Positions 63,234 through 64,000 of a DNA stretch of 64,000 bases are shown here, piece after piece. The notes under the pieces are model-generated. The model saw only the letters and a program-made list of their open reading frames with translations, searched no databases and had not been told where the DNA came from. Position numbers and translations under genes: made by a program. Position 1 is the stretch's first letter. Each line of letters opens with the position of its first letter. Source of the DNA: Pelagibaculum spongiae (GTDB lineage Bacteria; Pseudomonadota; Gammaproteobacteria; Enterobacterales; Pelagibaculaceae); the NCBI RefSeq assembly GCF_003097315.1, contig NZ_QDDL01000008.1, positions 124,001 through 188,000 on the forward strand. The letters are read 5' to 3'.

Positions 63234-64000
63234 TTACTGCTCCCTGTTTGCGGTAATCGACATCTTTCTGTGGGGCTTTTGAGTTAGGCTTTGTAATAGT
63301 TTGCTGCGGAAAATGACCGGAAGCATCGCTATTAACCTCATTGGCCAATGCAATCTTTTTGGGAATCGAATCACTGGTTTGTTTTGATTCATTGCACTAA
63401 AAATCTTTTTAGCTGCTTGCTCAGCACTTATTATTCCTGGCATGGGAAAGTTGTTTTTTTCAGTTAAAGGCGTTTTGATAAAACCAGGTTGAATTAGACA
63501 TAATTTTATTTTGCTGTCAAAAAGGCTACAGCGTAGCGATTCAACCAAGTAGTCCAATGCTGCTTTAGAGCTGCCATATGCTTCAGCTCGAGGCATTGGC
63601 AGTAATGAAGAAATGCTACTGACCACAGCAATTTGTAATGGCTTTTTTTCGAATTGATTAATTAATGGCTGCAAGCAATTAACTGTTCCCTGAAAATTGG
63701 TTGCGAAAACTCGACTGAATAATTCTGCTTCGATCTTTCCTTGATCTATATATTCACAGGTTCCTGCGTTTAAAATAACACGTTTCAGCTGGCCCGATTT
63801 TTCTTGAGCTTTAATTATTTCAGATACCAAAACTTCACATTGCTGCAAATTACTAATGTCTAATGGCATGGCAGAAATTGATGCGTGTGTGCTGGAAACC
63901 GCATCAAGTTTTAGTTGGTTTCTACCGCTGATGATGACTTGCCAGCCGTTGTCTGCATGTGCTTTGGCTAGTGCAGCCCCAAGACCTGAGCCACCTCCGG
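63234..64000 (-). CDS. Short-chain dehydrogenase/reductase (cut by window edge)
   Basis: The frame continues past the right edge, so the N-terminus is missing by only a few residues. The nucleotide-binding GGSGLGAALA motif lies at the edge, then ILNAGTCEY (the NAG motif) and AEAYGSSKAALDYL (catalytic Tyr and Lys). About 255 residues are visible, the full SDR core, with a basic C-terminal tail. It is the first visible gene of the overlapping fatty-acid operon and may act on a fatty acyl or aldehyde substrate. Cofactor preference cannot be told. Confidence 0.88.
   Translation of the reverse strand, partial: GGGSGLGAALAKAHADNGWQVIISGRNQLKLDAVSSTHASISAMPLDISNLQQCEVLVSEIIKAQEKSGQLKRVILNAGTCEYIDQGKIEAELFSRVFATNFQGTVNCLQPLINQFEKKPLQIAVVSSISSLLPMPRAEAYGSSKAALDYLVESLRCSLFDSKIKLCLIQPGFIKTPLTEKNNFPMPGIISAEQAAKKIFSAMNQNKPVIRFPKRLHWPMRLIAMLPVIFRSKLLQSLTQKPHRKMSITANREQ

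Noticed and set aside
1..64000. tRNA, rRNA, riboswitch and prophage signatures
   Set aside because: Read on both strands for tRNA-like T-loops, cobalamin-riboswitch elements near metH, and phage genes; nothing convincing was found, though a covariance search would be more sensitive.

Overview
This window looks like chromosomal DNA from a free-living or host-associated marine gammaproteobacterium. No rRNA or tRNA gene was seen to fix the taxon. The lineage guess rests on MetH, ClpB, HrpB, two-ACT-domain SerB, a class I fumarase, LpxL-type acyltransferase, AzlCD, a REP-associated (RAYT) transposase and TTG-rich start usage. An M9 collagenase, a Pla-1/VolA-like lipoprotein lipase and several protease-fold proteins with effector-like motifs suggest contact with animal tissue or biopolymers. 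That part is inference.

Layout. 0-6 kb: a cut-off secreted protein, fumarase, a minus-strand block of three unrecognised genes (two of them distant paralogs) and serB. 6-17 kb: hrpB, an HNH endonuclease, a stretch dense in palindromic repeats, a PhoD-type phosphatase, a GST, a DMT transporter and clpB with a sigma-32-like promoter. 17-29 kb: an orphan 180-aa protein, a second DMT transporter, a secreted collagenase, a receptor-L-like repeat protein, a frameshifted collagenase-tail relic, an alpha/beta hydrolase, LpxL and a large lipoprotein hydrolase. 29-40 kb is the most accessory part. An IS66-family element with perfect 14-bp ends and an 8-bp target duplication splits a cysteine-protease-like gene. 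After trpS and azlCD come a methyltransferase, a second Cys-His-Asp protein, a truncated methyltransferase, a RAYT with its REP repeats, and the 3' remnant of a group II intron. 40-46 kb: metH and a protein built from about nine repeated helix-turn-helix-like modules. 46-52 kb: a membrane-bound sigma-54 activator directly upstream of a textbook -24/-12 promoter that drives a START-domain protein and a multi-pass membrane protein. 52-55 kb: an intact cysteine-protease-like paralog and an octaheme HAO-family / tetraheme NapC-type pair behind an FNR-like box. 55-57 kb: a lipid kinase and a patatin with a TetR-type operator. 58-64 kb: a tightly overlapping operon (SDR, FAD oxidoreductase, DUF1365, CFA-type methyltransferase, DUF2878, secreted protein) that resembles fatty-acid methylation/furan-fatty-acid clusters.

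The findings most worth a second look are: (i) the exact reconstruction of a ~265-aa YopT-like cysteine-protease gene across the IS66 insertion, and its intact same-size paralog 20 kb away; (ii) the HTH-array protein with a perfect 16-bp palindrome upstream; (iii) the self-contained sigma-54 regulator/UAS/promoter/START module; (iv) the HAO-family operon under an apparent FNR-type site. Start codons were adjusted wherever a ribosome binding site or family alignment argued for it.
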